Shown here: piece by piece, positions 1 through 8,141 of the stretch
Numbering within the stretch: position 1 is the stretch's first letter
How the letters are laid out: the number at the start of each line of letters is the position of its first letter
Notes under the pieces: generated by a model
What the model was told of the DNA's origin: nothing
Database searches by the model: none
What the model saw: only the letters and a program-made list of their open reading frames with translations
Made by a program: the position numbers and the translations under genes
Origin: Salipiger profundus
GTDB taxonomy: Bacteria > Pseudomonadota > Alphaproteobacteria > Rhodobacterales > Rhodobacteraceae
DNA length: 64,000 bases
Assembly: GCF_001969385.1 (NCBI RefSeq)
Contig: NZ_CP014796.1
Span: 2,125,501 to 2,189,500 of the forward strand
Direction of reading: 5' to 3'

Positions 1-253
1 CCGCGCAGGGAATTTGGTGCCAGCGCGGACCAGGAAGGCGGCCGTGACGGCGCTGGAACAGCGCGACCGCTTCGCGCAGGTATTGCTCCACTTGGGCTTC
101 GGTTACATCTGCGACCGGGATGTTCCGCTGCGCAAGATGGTCAAGAAAGCCGCGCGCGTAGGCGCAGTAATTCCTGACCACCACCGGGCTGTATCCTTGG
201 CTGGTCAGTACGGTTTCGAGTTCGGTGATTACTTGGCGATCGGCTTTTGTCAT
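1..253 (-). CDS. Tyrosine recombinase of RIT element (copy A), N-terminal part
   Basis: This is the first 84 residues of a tyrosine recombinase, starting MTKADRQVITELET, and matches the start of the intact recombinase at 29,538-30,770. It carries the N-terminal SAM-like core-binding region (QGYSPVVVRNYCAYARGFLDHL). The catalytic domain lies beyond the left edge. In the complete copy this gene is the first of three overlapping recombinase genes. The window boundary, not a mutation, cuts it. Confidence 0.85.
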   Translation of the reverse strand, partial: MTKADRQVITELETVLTSQGYSPVVVRNYCAYARGFLDHLAQRNIPVADVTEAQVEQYLREAVALFQRRHGRLPGPRWHQIPCA

Positions 254-363
254 CGCTGGCTCCTCCGCTGGTCAAACAACCGCAGAGGTTCGGCCGAAAA
301 TAATGCGGAGCAAAGCCGTCGATTGGCGCGGAAATGCGGGGAATTCATGCGCCTGTCCCACAG

Positions 364-397
364 TCCTCCGCATTACGGCCACCTGATGATAAGTGAA
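364..397. repeat. Terminal inverted repeat of RIT copy A (right end)
   Basis: This 34-base segment matches 30,881-30,914 and is the exact reverse complement of 27,081-27,114, the left end of copy B. Its core reads CCACCTGATGATAAGTG. It marks the right end of the element. Confidence 0.85.
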
Positions 398-424
398 GTA
401 ATGGAGAGGTGATCATTACTTCAC
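394..424. repeat. Terminal dyad at the RIT/IS110 junction, copy A
   Basis: TGAAGTAATG and CATTACTTCA form a perfect 10-base dyad with a 10-base spacer directly outside the terminal repeat. The outer arm runs into the IS110 gene. The hexamer GTGAAG (minus strand, 419-424) is common to both ends of the insertion in copy B, so this looks like the recombinase core site, made partly of element and partly of target sequence. Confidence 0.6.
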
Positions 425-673
425 ATAGGGTTTGACGTATTGCGGGGCGATGAGCCTGACATCGTGGCCAAGTCTGGAAAGCTCCCGGCTCCAGTGATGC
501 GCACCCGCGCAAGCCTCCAAAGCGATGGTGCAAGGCTCAATCTGACCGAAAAACTCTAGCACCCGCCCTCGCGGCAACGCCTTGCTAAAGACCTTAGATC
601 CATTTGCCGCCGCGCCATGCGCGTGAAACGAACTCTTGGCAATATCCAGCCCTACAATGCTAACCTTCTCCAT
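416..673 (-). pseudogene. IS110-family transposase, 5' part, cut by RIT copy A
   Basis: Eighty-five codons encode the N-terminal DEDD-type domain of an IS110-family transposase: start MEKVSIVGLDIAKSSF with the first acidic residue in VGLDIAK, then the conserved EACAGAHHWSREL and RLIAPQYVKPYVK. The reading frame stops two codons into the RIT element, exactly where intact relatives continue RQKNDANDAEA. It is clearly different in sequence from the IS110 gene interrupted by copy B, so it was an independent target. I recognise nothing coding between 674 and 950; it is presumably the IS110 end plus flank. Confidence 0.85.
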
Positions 674-950
674 GGACGCTTCCTCCTCGTAGCGAATTTC
701 GACACCGCTACCTTGGCACAGCGATGCCGTGAGGGGGCGTCCACACCATCAAGAGGGGTACCGGACGGGCGTCGTCCGTTTCTTCCGGCCCGGGATGCAA
801 GGACGTATCTTCTTGTCCTGCAAGGCTTCCCTGATCTCAAGTCGCCAGCCAAGGTGATGTCAGGCTGGTGCGGGCCATCTGTCAGACGGCGCGCAACCTT
901 GTTTCCTCATGCGGTGTGAGGGACGTCCAGGTTCCTTGACCCCGAATGCG

Positions 951-980
951 AAAAGGCAGCGCGAACTGAATCGCGCTGCC
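951..980 (-). terminator. Rho-independent terminator of the frcBCA operon
   Basis: GGCAGCGCGA and TCGCGCTGCC form a perfect 10-bp stem with loop ACTGAA, followed on the minus strand by TTTT. It lies 39 bases past the frcA stop codon and is correctly oriented to end the minus-strand operon. Confidence 0.85.
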
Positions 981-1018
981 CCGGTCTCGTGGCCCGCGAT
1001 AGGGCCAGTGCGCCCATT

Positions 1019-1798
1019 TCAGGCCGCGATGGTCTCGCCCGGAGGGGCCTTTGCGCCGGTCATCAGTGCCACGGCGTCGGACATCGTGCAGTCTTCGGGC
1101 CGTACCGTGCAGAGCCTGCGCCCCAGTCGGTGCACGTGGATGCGGTCGGCCAGTTCGAACACATGCGGCATGTTGTGCGAGATAAGGATGATCGGGATCC
1201 CGCGCGACCGCACGTCCTGGATCAGGTTGAGCACCTTGCGGCTTTCCTTCACCCCGAGGGCCGCCGTGGGCTCGTCGAGAATGATGACCTTCGAGCCGAA
1301 GGCTGCCGCCCGCGCCACCGCCACGCCCTGGCGTTGACCGCCCGAGAGGGTCTCGACCGGCTGGTCGATGTTCTGGATGGTCATCAGCCCGAGTTCCGAC
1401 AGCTTCTCGCGGGCAATCTCGCGCATCTTCGCGTGGTCGAGCTTGCGCAGCCAGCGTCCGGCAGGTCCCGCGGCCCGGATCTCGCGCCCCATGAACATGT
1501 TGTCCACGATCGACATCGCCGGGGACAGCGCCAGTGTCTGGTAGACGGTCGCGATGCCCGCCTCCTGGGCCTGCAACGGCGAGGAGAAATTGACCTCCTT
1601 GCCTTCGAGGGTGATCGTCCCGCCGTCGGTCCGGACCGCTCCGGAGAGCGCCTTGATGAGCGAGGACTTTCCCGCCCCGTTGTCACCGATCACCGCGAGG
1701 ATTTCGCCCGGGTAGAGGTCGAAGTCGCAATTGTCGAGCGCGGTGACCCGGCCGTAGTGTTTCTGCAGCCCGCGGGCCGAAAGGATGGGAGCGTTCAT
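1019..1798 (-). CDS. frcA: Sugar ABC transporter ATP-binding protein (FrcA-like)
   Basis: This 259-residue protein is the single-domain ATPase of a CUT2-type monosaccharide importer. It has Walker A GDNGAGKSS at residues 38-46, signature LSGGQRQGVAVARA near 145, Walker B VIILDEPTAAL near 169 and the switch histidine in LISHN. Most CUT2 ATPases (RbsA, XylG) have two fused ATPase halves; the short single-domain form is the FrcA type. The start is the ATG at 1,798, which overlaps the permease stop as ATGA and so suggests translational coupling. Fructose as substrate is inferred from family resemblance; ribose or xylose cannot be excluded. Confidence 0.82.
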   Translation of the reverse strand: MNAPILSARGLQKHYGRVTALDNCDFDLYPGEILAVIGDNGAGKSSLIKALSGAVRTDGGTITLEGKEVNFSSPLQAQEAGIATVYQTLALSPAMSIVDNMFMGREIRAAGPAGRWLRKLDHAKMREIAREKLSELGLMTIQNIDQPVETLSGGQRQGVAVARAAAFGSKVIILDEPTAALGVKESRKVLNLIQDVRSRGIPIILISHNMPHVFELADRIHVHRLGRRLCTVRPEDCTMSDAVALMTGAKAPPGETIAA

Positions 1799-2880
1799 GC
1801 CGAGACCTTTCTGATCCATTGGTCGATCGCGACCGCGATGATGATGAGCCAGCCGATGGCGAAGACCTGCCAGAGCACGTCGACCCCCGCGAGGCGCAGC
1901 CCCGACTGGAAGACGCCGACGATCAGCGCGCCGAAGAGGGCACCGAGGATCGAGCCGCGTCCGCCGAAGAGCGAGATGCCCCCGATGACGACGGCGGTGA
2001 TCGACTGGAGGTTGCCCTCGTAGAAGGCCTGCGGAGAGATCGAGCCGACCCGTCCGATCGAGGCCCATGCGGCGATGGCGCAGACGAAGCCCGCCAGCGC
2101 ATAGACCGACATCAGCGTGCGGCCGGTGCGGATGCCCGCGAGTTCGGCGGCCTCTGCATCGTCGCCCACCGCGTAGACGTGGCGCCCCCAGGCGGTCTTG
2201 TTCAGCATGTACCAGAGCACGAGGAAGACCAGCACCATCAGGATCGAGCCATAGGTGATCCGCGCGGAGCCGACGGCGATGGTCTCGCCGAAGAACTTGA
2301 GGAGCGGCGCCTCGGTGTCGATGTCCTGGCTGCGGATCGACTGGGCACCCGAGAGCCAGAGGTTCAGCGCGTAAAAGATCGACCAGGTGCCCAGCGTGGT
2401 GATGAATGGCGGCAGCTTCACCCGTGTCACGAGGAAGCCGTTGAACATTCCCGCCGCCGTGCCGCCCGCAAAGGAGATCAGCAGCGCGAGGAACGCCGGC
2501 ACGCCGGAGTAGACTGCCAGATTGCCGGCAATCACCGACATTAGCACCATGATTGCCGCGACCGACAGGTCGATGCCGGCGGTCAGCACGATCAGCGACT
2601 GCGCCGCGGCGAGGATGCCGATGATCGACACCTGCTGCATGATCAGCGTGAGATTGAAGGCCGAGAAGAACTTCGAACCCGCGACCAGGCCGAACACCGT
2701 GACCGCGCCCAGCAGGACGATCACCGGGACAAGCGTGGGGTTGGAATGCAGGACGTGCTGAAGCTGCTCGACGGGGCCGCGGCGGTGCCGTTCGAAGGCG
2801 GCGACGCTGCGGTCCGCGCCGTCGGCAACCGTCTCGAATTCCTGCGCGTCACGTCGCGTTGACGGAATGGTCTCGCTCAT
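1795..2880 (-). CDS. frcC: Sugar ABC transporter permease (FrcC-like)
   Basis: This is a 361-residue inner-membrane permease of the RbsC/FrcC family. A roughly 45-residue hydrophilic N-terminus is followed by about ten hydrophobic segments. Family landmarks include ILTAGIDLSVAAIMVLMSV, VGDDAEAAELAGI (the coupling loop that contacts the ATPase) and VVIGGISLFGGRGSILGALFGAL. The length matches Rhizobium FrcC (about 360). It is the middle gene of frcB-frcC-frcA, overlaps frcA by four bases and is separated from frcB by 95 bases containing a stable hairpin. Confidence 0.85.
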   Translation of the reverse strand: MSETIPSTRRDAQEFETVADGADRSVAAFERHRRGPVEQLQHVLHSNPTLVPVIVLLGAVTVFGLVAGSKFFSAFNLTLIMQQVSIIGILAAAQSLIVLTAGIDLSVAAIMVLMSVIAGNLAVYSGVPAFLALLISFAGGTAAGMFNGFLVTRVKLPPFITTLGTWSIFYALNLWLSGAQSIRSQDIDTEAPLLKFFGETIAVGSARITYGSILMVLVFLVLWYMLNKTAWGRHVYAVGDDAEAAELAGIRTGRTLMSVYALAGFVCAIAAWASIGRVGSISPQAFYEGNLQSITAVVIGGISLFGGRGSILGALFGALIVGVFQSGLRLAGVDVLWQVFAIGWLIIIAVAIDQWIRKVSA

Positions 2881-2907
2881 GATGGCCTCATCTGTGGAAG
2901 GGGAGGG

Positions 2908-2929
2908 CCGGGGGGCGAGTGCCCCCCGG
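2908..2929 (-). promoter_or_regulatory. GC-rich hairpin between frcB and frcC
   Basis: CCGGGGGGC and GCCCCCCGG form a perfect 9-bp stem with loop GAGT in the 95-base gap downstream of the binding-protein gene. There is no T tract. Such hairpins commonly stabilise the 3' end of the abundant binding-protein message while allowing some read-through; that role is inferred here. Confidence 0.5.
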
Positions 2930-2975
2930 GCAGGTCGACGGCGGTGTCAGGACCGCCGGGCCGACCGCGCGGGGC

Positions 2976-3986
2976 TCAGCCCCAGCACTTCTCCAGTGCC
3001 TCTTCGGAGGTGATCGACGGGATGCCCTCGACCGGCTGGTCGGTGACCAGCTCGACACCGGTGTTGGTGAACTCGAGCCCTTCGGAGGCCTGGGGCTTCT
3101 CGCCGGTTTCGGCGAATGCCTTGATCGCCTCGATGCCCATCGATGCCATCTTCAGCGGGAACTGCATCGAGGTCGCACCGATCACGCCCGCTTCGACGTT
3201 GCGGACACCCGGGCAGCCGCCGTCGACCGACACGATCAGCGCCTGGCTTTCCAGGCCGACCGCCTTCAGCGCCTCGTAGGCGCCGGCGGCGGCGGGCTCG
3301 TTGATCGTGTAGACGAGGTTCACGCCGGGGTCCTTCTGGAGAAGGTTCTCCATCGCGGTGCGGCCGCCTTCCTCGTTACCGTTGGTCACGTCGTTTCCGA
3401 CGATGCGCGGGTCTTCCTCGTCGCCGATCTTGGTCGGGTCCTTGATGTCGATGCCGAAGCCGTTGAGGAATCCGTTGTCGCGAAGGTAGTCCACCGAGAC
3501 CTGCGACGGGTTGAGATCGAGCAGCGCGATCTTGGCCTCGGAGGGGTCTTCCATCTTGGCCGCTGCCCATTGCCCGATCAGCTCGCCGGCGAGGAAGTTA
3601 TCGGTCGCGAAGGTCGCGTCGGCGGCATCGATCGGCTCGAACGGGGTGTCGAGTGCGATGACAAGAATGCCGGCGTCACGCGCCTGCTGGACGACCGGGG
3701 TCAGCGCGCGGCTGTCGGACGGGGTGATGAGGATGCCCTTGGCGCCTGCGGCGATGCAGCTCTCGACCGCCGCCACCTGCGTCTCGACGTCACCGTCGAG
3801 CTTGCCGGCATAGGTGTTCAGCGTCAGGCCCAGTTCCTCGGCCTTGGCGCTGGCGCCTTCCTTCATCTTCACGAAGAACGGGTTGGTGTCGGTCTTGGTG
3901 ATAAGACAGGCCGTGGTCTCCTCGGCAAAGGCGGTGCCCGCGCCGAGAACCAGCGCCAGTGCAGAACCTGCAAAAAGTGTCTTCAT
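2976..3986 (-). CDS. frcB: Sugar ABC transporter periplasmic binding protein (FrcB-like)
   Basis: This 336-residue type I periplasmic binding protein belongs to the RbsB/FrcB group. A Sec signal peptide ([21 protein letters not shown]) is followed by the mature start [20 protein letters not shown], and the core keeps GILITPSDS and [10 protein letters not shown], the usual sugar-contacting strands. I chose the ATG at 3,986 because GGAGG sits six bases upstream; an ATG two codons earlier has no such spacing. It is first in the operon, next to a divergent ROK regulator. The ligand is inferred to be fructose or a similar monosaccharide. Confidence 0.85.
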   Translation of the reverse strand: MKTLFAGSALALVLGAGTAFAEETTACLITKTDTNPFFVKMKEGASAKAEELGLTLNTYAGKLDGDVETQVAAVESCIAAGAKGILITPSDSRALTPVVQQARDAGILVIALDTPFEPIDAADATFATDNFLAGELIGQWAAAKMEDPSEAKIALLDLNPSQVSVDYLRDNGFLNGFGIDIKDPTKIGDEEDPRIVGNDVTNGNEEGGRTAMENLLQKDPGVNLVYTINEPAAAGAYEALKAVGLESQALIVSVDGGCPGVRNVEAGVIGATSMQFPLKMASMGIEAIKAFAETGEKPQASEGLEFTNTGVELVTDQPVEGIPSITSEEALEKCWG

Positions 3987-4093
3987 GGTCATCCTCCCAA
4001 AAATGTCACGCGCCGTCTGCCCCTGCGGCAGGTTCGGCGCCTCCGCTCCTCCAAGCGGATTGGCTGTCAAACTGCTGTGATTCCCGTCTTCGG

Positions 4094-4126
4094 TCAATAA
4101 GTAAATCCAATTGATTTATTTATTGA
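4094..4126. promoter_or_regulatory. Operator palindrome between frcB and the ROK regulator
   Basis: TCAATAAGTAAATC and GATTTATTTATTGA are inverted arms matching at 13 of 14 positions around the spacer CAATT. This AT-rich 33-base dyad stands out in GC-rich surroundings and is centred between the divergent frcB and regulator starts. ROK repressors bind such AT-rich palindromes, so it is the natural candidate operator for both genes. Confidence 0.7.
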
Positions 4127-4174
4127 CTGGCAGAGCCGCAGCGCGCTTGATAGTGGGAACGGGGAGGGTCTCTC

Positions 4175-5347
4175 ATGGATGGCAATGACCGCATCGGCGC
4201 GCGTTCCGGGGTCAATCAGATCGGCGTCCGGGCACATAACGAACGGCTGATCCTGTCGCTCATTCGCCGGAGCGGAGGGCTGCCGGGCGCCGAAATCGCG
4301 AAGCAGACGGCACTTTCGCCGCAGACCGTCTCGAACATCCTGCGCAAGCTCGAAAACGACGGCTTCCTGCGCCGAGGTGCGCCGCAGCGCGGCCGTGTCG
4401 GCAAGCCTTCGATCCCGATGCAGATCGACCCGGACGGCGCACTTTCGGTCGGCATGAAGCTCGGCCGGCGCTCGGCGGATCTCGCGGTTCTCGACCTCTC
4501 GGGCGAGGTGCTGGGTCAGAGCCAGATCACCTATCGCTATCCGATGCCCGACGAGATCTTCGCCTACCTGCGCGACGGCATGGCCGACCTGCTGCACGAT
4601 CTGACCCGGCGCCAGAAGTCCCGCATCGCCGGCATCGGCATCGCGGCCCCGGCCGAGATCTGGAGCTGGGTCGATGTCCTTGGCGCACCGGCAGATTTCT
4701 CGGTCTGGCGCGAGATCGACTTTGCCGCCGAGGTGGCCGCCTTTTCCGACCTGCCGCTGTTTCAGGTCAACGACGCAACCGCCGCCTGCCGCGCCGAGCA
4801 CGTCTTCGGCCGAGGCCGTGAACTGACGGATTACGGTTACTTCTTCATCGGCTCCTTCGTCGGAGGCGGCGTGGCGCTGAACGGCACGGTTGTCGAGGGG
4901 TTGCAGGGAAACGCCGGGGCCTTCGGCGCGATCCGGGTGCCGGGGCAGGGCAGCGGTACGGCGGCATTGATCGACGAAGCGTCTCTCTACCTGCTCGAGA
5001 CGGCGCTGACCGGGGCCGGGGCGCCTGCGGGCACGCTCTGGCGCCAGCCGCAGGACTGGTCGGGGCTTGGGGCCGCGCTCGACGACTGGATCCTGCGCGC
5101 GGCACGTGCGCTCGCCGAAGCCGCACGCACGGTCTGCGCCGTGATCGATTTCCCCGTCATCCTGATCGACGGCGCCTTCCCGACCGAGGTGCGCGCCCGA
5201 CTTGTCGCAGCCGCCCGCGCCGAGCTCGCCCGGCTTGACCTGCGCGGCCTCACGGCCCCGCGGATCGAGGAGGCAGCGGTCGGTGGCAATGCGCGGGTCA
5301 TAGGGGCCGCGACGGCGCCGACGATGGCGAAGCTGTTCGAGTTCTAG
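4175..5347 (+). CDS. frcR: ROK-family transcriptional regulator (FrcR/NagC/XylR type)
   Basis: This 390-residue protein has an N-terminal winged helix-turn-helix (about residues 25-68; GAEIAKQTALSPQTVSNILRK) and a C-terminal ROK sugar-kinase-like sensor domain with VGMKLGRRSADLAVLDLSGEV and FIGSFVGGGVALNG. The full zinc-binding cysteine cluster of catalytic ROK kinases is not evident, as expected for a regulator. It is divergent from frcBCA with an AT-rich operator between, so local repression relieved by sugar is the obvious model. The name frcR follows the Rhizobium arrangement and is inferred. Confidence 0.82.
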   Translation: MDGNDRIGARSGVNQIGVRAHNERLILSLIRRSGGLPGAEIAKQTALSPQTVSNILRKLENDGFLRRGAPQRGRVGKPSIPMQIDPDGALSVGMKLGRRSADLAVLDLSGEVLGQSQITYRYPMPDEIFAYLRDGMADLLHDLTRRQKSRIAGIGIAAPAEIWSWVDVLGAPADFSVWREIDFAAEVAAFSDLPLFQVNDATAACRAEHVFGRGRELTDYGYFFIGSFVGGGVALNGTVVEGLQGNAGAFGAIRVPGQGSGTAALIDEASLYLLETALTGAGAPAGTLWRQPQDWSGLGAALDDWILRAARALAEAARTVCAVIDFPVILIDGAFPTEVRARLVAAARAELARLDLRGLTAPRIEEAAVGGNARVIGAATAPTMAKLFEF

Positions 5348-5377
5348 ACCGGCGTCTCTGTCGGTCGAAGCCGGGTC

Positions 5378-5403
5378 CGCCGGGGATGCCATGCCGGCGT
5401 TTT
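5378..5403 (+). terminator. Weak terminator after the ROK regulator
   Basis: CGCCGG and CCGGCG form a 6-bp stem with a 10-base loop followed by TTTT, 31 bases after the stop codon. Confidence 0.5.
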
Positions 5404-5748
5404 GCATGCTGCACGGGGCTTGGACGAGGCATCAGGTCAGCTTGGGTGGCTGAGGTCACGGCTTCCAGGTCGAATTCTTGAGCAAACGCCTCTTTTTGTC
5501 GGTCAGCGGGGGCCCATGACGTGGGCAGCGTCTCATCCGTCCCTTGGCGCAGTGAGACATTGCCCGGCTCGCCAGCTTCTCGTACCGCGCGTCATCCCGG
5601 CAATCCCGGCACCTTTGCCGATGTGCCCAGCTCGAACACGCCGCTTGCCCTGTTCCGGAGGGCGGAGACAGCTCTGAAGCGATCCGAGAAGAAGAGTATC
5701 GGAACCGGCTTGCAAGGACTGCTGCGGTTGGCTAAACCCCGCTCTGCC
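5404..5748. other. Non-coding stretch upstream of tRNA-Val
   Basis: About 345 bases lie between the regulator's terminator and the tRNA. Short open frames exist on both strands, but none has a ribosome binding site plus a recognisable product, and I see no repeat or transposase remnant. It presumably contains the tRNA promoter. Confidence 0.5.
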
Positions 5749-5824
<76 letters not shown>

Positions 5825-5903
5825 TGCTACTGCATTGAAATCGCACAAGTGCCTGATAACAGGAACATGCGCCGCCTCTACTGGTACATAGAGGTGGTAC
5901 CCG

Positions 5904-6485
5904 ATGAGATGCACAATGCCCCAGCCCGTCCTGATTGGATCGACCTACTACCTGCGCGTCCATGTCCCTCGCGACGTGGTGGATCGTGCGAGGGGAACGA
6001 CTGTATCTCTGCCCATCGGCGACCGTATCTGCCAGCTCAAGCTCACCACACACGCGAAGACCTCGTTGCGGACCAGAGACTGGCCGGAAGCGAAGAGACG
6101 CTTCTCGCAGGCTCTTGCGGCGCTGGAGAGCCACTGGGAGGCACTTGGATGCGGTCCCGCTGGTCTGACCCACAAGCAGGCCGTAGCTCTCGCTGGTGAG
6201 GTCGTGGCTGACTTCCTCGACATCCTCGAAGATGAGCCGGGATCGCCAGAGATGTGGAAGCGTGTCGCCGAGCTGGACGAGGCGGCAAGAGCTGGCCGTA
6301 GCCATCCATTGGCGGTGCCGACAGCGGAAACCAGAGCTGCCGACATTGAAAGTCGCTTCGGAGGACCGGCAGACGCTGCGCTCGCACGGCGCGGCCTTCT
6401 CGTCGATGCAGGGGCGCGAAACAAGCTGCTACAGCGGGCGTCTTCCTGGGCGCGCTTGCTGAGCGGCGCCTTCACCCATGCATAG
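5904..6485 (+). pseudogene. Phage-type tyrosine integrase, N-terminal fragment
   Basis: The frame begins MRCTMPQPVLIGSTYYLRVHVPRDVV, the N-terminal domain (DUF6538-like) of phage/island integrases common in Rhodobacteraceae, followed by a helical region resembling the core-binding domain. No catalytic domain follows: from about 6,430 the sequence becomes IS3-family DNA and the frame ends soon after. The start at 5,904 has GAGGTGG six bases upstream. Position just after tRNA-Val implies an island integrase that has been inactivated. Confidence 0.72.
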
Positions 6486-6965
6486 AAGCCGCTCGGTTGG
6501 ATGCGCAGACACCGGCACATCGCCCTAACGGAGAACTGCCCGCGATGCTCGGCCACGAACGCCGTCGCCATTGGGCTCGAACCAATGGCGCCTCAATGGC
6601 TCCACTCACTTTGCTTCCATGGCGAAATACGCGCTCGGCATTGTCCTCGGACCAATGGCGGACAAGCCTTGCCCTTTTTTGGGATGTCACGCTCCTCCGA
6701 AACCCGCGCCAGCTCCTTCTTCAGGCGCCGGATCTCGGCGTCCGTCTCCGCCTCTCCCGATGACGCCTTCGCGAACGTCTTCATCCAAGCGTAGAGCGAA
6801 TACGCGCTGCCCCCCCCCCCCCCAAACGCTCCGACACTTCCCTGACCGGGTAGCCCCGCTCGGGAATCTGCGCGACCGCGTCCCGCTTGAACTCATCGCT
6901 GAACGTGCTGCTGCTCGTCATGGCCTCCTTGCCTCAAAATCAGCGAAGAAGGCGTCCACGGGACA
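6430..6965 (-). mobile_element. IS3-family element, 5' part (orfA plus start of orfB)
   Basis: On the minus strand the segment holds orfA from 6,921 and the start of orfB (MATAFVAEHRGQFSVRAMC, then SGFYAWVKAPLSKRA) near 6,571-6,437. OrfB then stops matching, so the element is truncated at the integrase junction. The outer end is placed near 6,965 (TGTCCCGTGGACGCC reading inward). The missing 3' half resembles the fragment at 25,841-26,020. Boundaries are estimated by eye. Confidence 0.65.
6593..6921 (-). pseudogene. IS3-family transposase OrfA, frameshifted
   Basis: Reading from 6,921 gives MTSSSTFSDEFKRDAVAQ and VREVSERLG, the helix-turn-helix of IS3 OrfA; it resumes as SLYAWMKTFAKASSGEAE and the leucine-zipper-like LKKELARVSEERD in another frame. 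The shift happens at a run of 14 C (6,810-6,823). Whether this is real decay, replication slippage or a sequencing error cannot be decided from one sequence. Confidence 0.7.
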
Positions 6966-7198
6966 CGGGGCTATTCAGTATGGACGGGCCAACATCGAGC
7001 CATCGAAGGCGCGTCCGGTAGCTGCATCCTGACGCGAGAGATGCTCCAAGTTTGATTCAGAGCGAAAATTGTACGCTTGTTCACAGCACATTATTCCGAA
7101 GTGCGTGTGCATTTGGTGCAAAAAACTTTTCACTGGCGCCCATAGTGCTTACCACCGGCGGGGGCCGGATTTGGCAGGACGAGACGAAAGACAGCACG

Positions 7199-8119
7199 AT
7201 GTGGAGCGAAGATCGCTACAACGCCTTCATGGCACGGCAGGCCATCGATGACGAGGACCTGCTGCGGCTGGAGAGCTATACCGCGACCATCGAGCCCGTC
7301 GATGGCTCCAAGCGTGAGATGCTGCACCAGCTGGCGATGACGGTGTTCTGGCCGCACCGGGGGCGGGACATCGACCTGTTCCTGAGGCTGGGGCAGGGCT
7401 ATGTCGCCTGCGACGAGATCGGGCGGCCGCTCGGCTCGGCGATGTATTTCCCGATGGGGCCGGATTTCGCCATGCTGGGGATGATGGTTGTGTCACCGCG
7501 CCTGCAATCGCAAGGGGCCGGTCGGCGGATGCTGCGCCGGATCATGCGCGATTGCGCCGGGCGGGATCTGCGCATCACCTCGACGCGGCACGGATTTCGC
7601 CTGTATGAATCCGCCGGGTTCGTGCCGGTCTCGACGATCTACCAGCAGCAGGGCATCGTTCGCGAGATCTCCGCGCCCGCGCCAACGGACGGCATGCTGC
7701 GCGACCTGACACTCGCGGACCGTGATGCGATTGTGGCTCTCGACCGCTCCGCGACCCATGCCGACCGCAGCGCTGTCTTCGACGCGCTGCTCGAGGTTTC
7801 GGACGGTTTGGTGCTGGAGCAGGACGGAGAGGTGAAGGGCTTCGCCATGAAGCGCGCCTTCGGCAAGGGGACAGTCATCGGTCCGGTTCTGGCGGACAGC
7901 GACGAAATGGCGATACAGCTCACCGCGCCGCTGCTGCAATCCTGCGAGGGCCGCTTCGCCCGGTTCGACCGGCAGGTCGAGAGCGAGGCAATGGGCGCCT
8001 TCCTCGCCGCCGCCGGGCTTGGCGTCTACGATACGGTGACCGAGATGCGGCTCGGTAGCAACCGCCTGTCGCAAGAAGGGCTGCGCGTCTACGGGCTCGC
8101 CTCGCACTCGCTGGGGTAG
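7199..8119 (+). CDS. GNAT-family N-acetyltransferase (two GNAT-like domains)
   Basis: This 306-residue cytosolic protein has an N-terminal GNAT fold with the acetyl-CoA binding loop SPRLQSQGAGRRMLRRIM (the R/QxxGxG/A motif) and a second, shorter GNAT-like half, as in YitH-type double-GNAT proteins. The ATG at 7,199 is chosen because homology-like sequence begins there; the upstream ribosome site is weak. It converges on the FAD oxidoreductase gene. The substrate is unknown; an amine or amino-acid derivative would fit the neighbouring genes. Confidence 0.72.
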   Translation: MWSEDRYNAFMARQAIDDEDLLRLESYTATIEPVDGSKREMLHQLAMTVFWPHRGRDIDLFLRLGQGYVACDEIGRPLGSAMYFPMGPDFAMLGMMVVSPRLQSQGAGRRMLRRIMRDCAGRDLRITSTRHGFRLYESAGFVPVSTIYQQQGIVREISAPAPTDGMLRDLTLADRDAIVALDRSATHADRSAVFDALLEVSDGLVLEQDGEVKGFAMKRAFGKGTVIGPVLADSDEMAIQLTAPLLQSCEGRFARFDRQVESEAMGAFLAAAGLGVYDTVTEMRLGSNRLSQEGLRVYGLASHSLG

Positions 8120-8135
8120 GGGGCACGCGGCCCCC
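8119..8135. terminator. Hairpin between convergent GNAT and oxidoreductase genes
   Basis: GGGGGC and GCCCCC form a 6-bp stem with loop ACGCG in the short gap between converging stop codons. There is no clear T tract, so it is a weak candidate. Confidence 0.35.
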
Positions 8136-8141
8136 CGCCAT

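Larger units (their letters stand above)
1..424 (-). mobile_element. RIT (three-recombinase) element, copy A, right end only
   Basis: The first 424 bases match positions 30,518-30,941 wherever I compared them, so the window opens inside a second copy of the element described at 27,086-30,941. Only the end with the first recombinase's N-terminus, the terminal inverted repeat and the junction is visible; the rest lies to the left of the window. It interrupts an IS110-family transposase gene whose 5' part follows immediately. The near-perfect match to the other copy implies recent transposition or gene conversion. Confidence 0.85.

Noticed and set aside
989..2023. Long plus-strand frames opposite frcA and frcC
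   Set aside because: They are Arg/Asp/His-rich antisense shadows typical of GC-rich coding DNA, without ribosome sites or family motifs.
1019..2068. A 349-codon frame extending FrcA at its N-terminus
   Set aside because: The upstream part is the permease gene read in another frame; the family starts at MNAPILSARGLQKHYG, and the ATG there overlaps the permease stop in the usual way.
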